From assembly GCA_007133465.1 (NCBI GenBank), contig SLMP01000040.1, forward strand, positions 1 to 44,931: a DNA stretch of 44,931 nt, in the 5' to 3' direction. Every line of letters starts with the position of its first letter. The stretch's first letter is position 1. The notes below the pieces were generated by a model. It saw only the letters and a list, made by a program, of their open reading frames with translations, did no database searches and had not been told where the DNA came from. Below, piece after piece: positions 43,527 to 44,931 of this stretch. Source of the stretch: Nitriliruptoraceae bacterium. GTDB lineage: Bacteria; Actinomycetota; Nitriliruptoria; Nitriliruptorales; Nitriliruptoraceae. The position numbers and the translations under genes were made by a program.

Positions 43527-43770
43527 CCCGCCGATACCCGAACCGCAACGCCGCCGCGGTCGAGCGCCGGCGACGCCACCCGGGGGTGGGCCGCACCCCC
43601 CGCCGGGAGGTGCACCCCACTCGAACCGGCCGGTCCGCACGGTCGGCAGCCGTGCCGACCGCGGTCAGGATCGGTCCGTGACCGCGTCGGGGGCGCGGCC
43701 GGCGACCTGGCGGGTGCCGTCACCCGCCGGCACCGACGTCGCCACACCACGGATCGAGGAGGACCTCACG

Positions 43771-44130
43771 ATGAGGATCAGGATCACCGCCACGTTGACC
43801 GCGATGCTGCTCGCGATCGGACTGCTGGCAGGACCGGTCGCGGCGCACGACGGCCACGACGACGGCTGGGGGCCGATGGGACCGCATCCCCACGCCCTGC
43901 TCCTGCACGCGACGACGGTGCCGAACCCCGACTACCCGGCGTTCGGGCCGCCGGTGTTCGCGATCGCATGGGAGCGGTGCGTCGACCTGGCCGGCGGCAA
44001 GGCGCTGCCGAAGAGCGTCCACCACGGGAGCATCCACACGGGGAACGCGGGGACGGCGCTGCGCGAGCGGGCCGGCCACGTCGTCGTGCCCTACGACTGC
44101 GAGACCTACGCGGGCTTCTTCGCCGGCTGA
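43771..44130 (+). CDS. Small secreted His-rich protein
   Basis: 119 residues with a signal peptide (MLLAIGLLAGPVAA, cleaved before HDGHDD around residue 26). The mature 94 residues include HDGHDDGWGPMGPHPHALLLHATTV, about ten His, and two Cys (ERCVDL and YDCETY) that may form a disulfide. It could bind metal such as copper, which would fit the cupredoxin and response-regulator neighbours. ATG 43771 follows GAGGAGG. A hairpin closes the transcript. No family recognised. Confidence 0.72.
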   Translation: MRIRITATLTAMLLAIGLLAGPVAAHDGHDDGWGPMGPHPHALLLHATTVPNPDYPAFGPPVFAIAWERCVDLAGGKALPKSVHHGSIHTGNAGTALRERAGHVVVPYDCETYAGFFAG

Positions 44131-44165
44131 CCGGACCCGCTCGCCGGCTCGCCAGCACGCATCAC

Positions 44166-44208
44166 CCGGCACCGTGGCACGGGCATCCGTCCCGCGCCAC
44201 GGTGCCGG
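44166..44208 (+). terminator. Strong stem-loop after the secreted protein gene
   Basis: A 13-bp perfect stem (44166-44178 with 44196-44208) extends inward by CGGG/CCCG after one mismatch, leaving a 7-nt loop. It lies 36 bp after the stop. No U-run follows, as is common for high-GC actinomycetes. Confidence 0.55.
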
Positions 44209-44357
44209 CGGCCGGGGTCGGGGCCGCGGGGTTGGCGACGAGGCGGTACCGGCGGTCGATCGCCAGCCACGCCCTCCCCGGCTGTGGCCAACCACGCGAC
44301 GCATGCCACCCCGTTGTCACGACCTGGGTTCGACATCCGCCTCTCCCCCCCGAACGC

Positions 44358-44377
44358 CTTTGCCAAACTTTGCCAAT
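44358..44377. promoter_or_regulatory. Tandem 10-bp repeats, probable antitoxin operator
   Basis: CTTTGCCAAA and CTTTGCCAAT are adjacent direct repeats overlapping the -35 zone of the ParD promoter. Ribbon-helix-helix antitoxins often bind such repeats and repress their own operon. Confidence 0.5.
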
Positions 44378-44382
44378 GGCCG

Positions 44383-44388
44383 TAGGCT
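44383..44388 (+). promoter_or_regulatory. -10 of the leaderless parDE operon
   Basis: TAGGCT ends 6 bp before ATG 44395, so the antitoxin mRNA is probably leaderless. Confidence 0.55.
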
Positions 44389-44394
44389 CCGGTC

Positions 44395-44634
44395 ATGCCG
44401 ACGATGAACATCTCGCTCCCCGAGTCGCTTCGCGCGTTCGTGGAGGAACAGATCTCCCGGCGCCGCTACGGCACGACCAGCGAGTACGTCCGCGACCTGA
44501 TCCGACGCGACCAGGACCGCCAGCACCTCCGGGACCTCCTGCTGGCCGGCGCGACCTCCGAACCAGGCCCGGTCGCTGACGGCCGCTACTTCGACGACCT
44601 ACGCGACGAGGTGGACATGGCGTCCGGTGGGTGA
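44395..44634 (+). CDS. parD: ParD-like ribbon-helix-helix antitoxin
   Basis: 79 residues. The N-terminal MNISLPESLRAFVEEQISRR is a beta-strand plus helix of the RHH fold (type II ParD/CopG), and GTTSEYVRDLIRRD is the next helix. The C-terminal tail (YFDDLRDEVDMASGG) would bind the toxin. It is followed by an overlapping ParE-type toxin gene. The leaderless start and repeat operator suggest autoregulation. Confidence 0.85.
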   Translation: MPTMNISLPESLRAFVEEQISRRRYGTTSEYVRDLIRRDQDRQHLRDLLLAGATSEPGPVADGRYFDDLRDEVDMASGG

Positions 44635-44931
44635 CCCCTATCGGGTCGTCCCGCGCAGGCTCGCCACCCAGGATCTGCGCGACGCCGCGGCTCACTACGC
44701 AGCAGAGGCTGACGCTGCCACCGCACGTCGGTTCATCGACGCGGTCGAACAGGCCTTCACGGTCATCGCGCGGCAACCCGGGATCGGTTCCCCCCGGTAC
44801 GCCGTCGACCTCGACTGGCCAGGACTGCGGGCACACACGGTGAGGCGGTTCCCCTACCTCATCTTCTACCTCGAGCAGACCGACCACCTCGACGTCCTAC
44901 GCGTGCTGCACGCCCACCGCGACATCCCAGC
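44627..44931 (+). CDS. parE: ParE/RelE-like toxin (truncated by window end)
   Basis: The frame from GTG 44627 (8-bp overlap with parD) gives VGDPYRVVPRRLATQDLRD, then RRFIDAVEQAFTVIARQPGIG, SPRYAVDLDWPGLRAHTVRRF and PYLIFYLEQTDHLDVLRVLHAHRDIP. These match the RelE/ParE fold, with the 'VRRFPYLIFYLE' strand and 'VLRVLHAHRDIP' end typical of ParE, a gyrase inhibitor in studied cases. About 101 codons are visible, so probably only the last residue or few and the stop lie beyond the window. Confidence 0.85.
   Translation, partial: MGDPYRVVPRRLATQDLRDAAAHYAAEADAATARRFIDAVEQAFTVIARQPGIGSPRYAVDLDWPGLRAHTVRRFPYLIFYLEQTDHLDVLRVLHAHRDIP

Overview
The window is about 70% G+C and almost fully coding. GTG starts are common, -10 hexamers read TAGGCT/TAGCCT, and some genes look leaderless. 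A CebR/CelR-type operator, a heliorhodopsin, a BTAD (SARP-like) regulator and a two-domain universal stress protein all point to a free-living actinomycete (Actinomycetota). A deep lineage such as Nitriliruptoria is possible, but the sequence alone does not fix this. I see no rRNA, tRNA, CRISPR array, insertion sequence or phage gene.

Region 1 (1-13.5 kb, minus strand) looks like a beta-1,3-glucan utilisation regulon. It holds a secreted multidomain GH16 laminarinase-like enzyme, a 1112-residue phosphorylase of the GH94/GH149/GH161 type, an ABC sugar importer (lipoprotein plus two permeases) and a LacI-family regulator. Palindromes matching TGGGAGCGCTCCCA, the known operator of CebR/CelR, occur in pairs upstream of the GH16 gene, the importer and the regulator. 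Inferred route: extracellular cutting, import of oligoglucans, then phosphorolysis in the cytoplasm.

Region 2 (13.6-19.1 kb) has a heliorhodopsin gene, a divergent bacterial eRF1-like (baeRF) gene, and a MacB/FtsX-type ABC exporter pair. Region 3 (19.6-21.8 kb) has a nucleotidyltransferase with a small partner (toxin-antitoxin-like), a 31-codon membrane peptide and an FAD monooxygenase broken by an internal deletion.

Region 4 (21.9-28.6 kb) is a regulatory cluster: a STAND ATPase with GNAT-like and HTH parts, a divergent secreted protein, an alpha/beta-hydrolase fused to a BTAD DNA-binding region, a cupin, and a divergent NmrA-like/MarR pair with twin operators. The same promoter layout (two CGGAAGG-type heptamers 11 bp apart, then 8 bp to a -10) precedes both the secreted-protein gene and the cupin gene. 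I read this as the target of the hydrolase-BTAD protein.

Region 5 (28.6-33.8 kb) has a broken larC, a frameshifted remnant resembling glucuronate isomerase, an intact gluconokinase, and a thiolase/3-hydroxyacyl-CoA dehydrogenase pair. Region 6 (34-39.4 kb) has an animal-type heme peroxidase, an O-methyltransferase, a universal stress protein and a CPA1 cation/proton antiporter. Region 7 (39.6-44.9 kb) has a histidine kinase, a membrane cupredoxin, a NarL-type response regulator, a His-rich secreted protein and a ParDE module cut by the window end.
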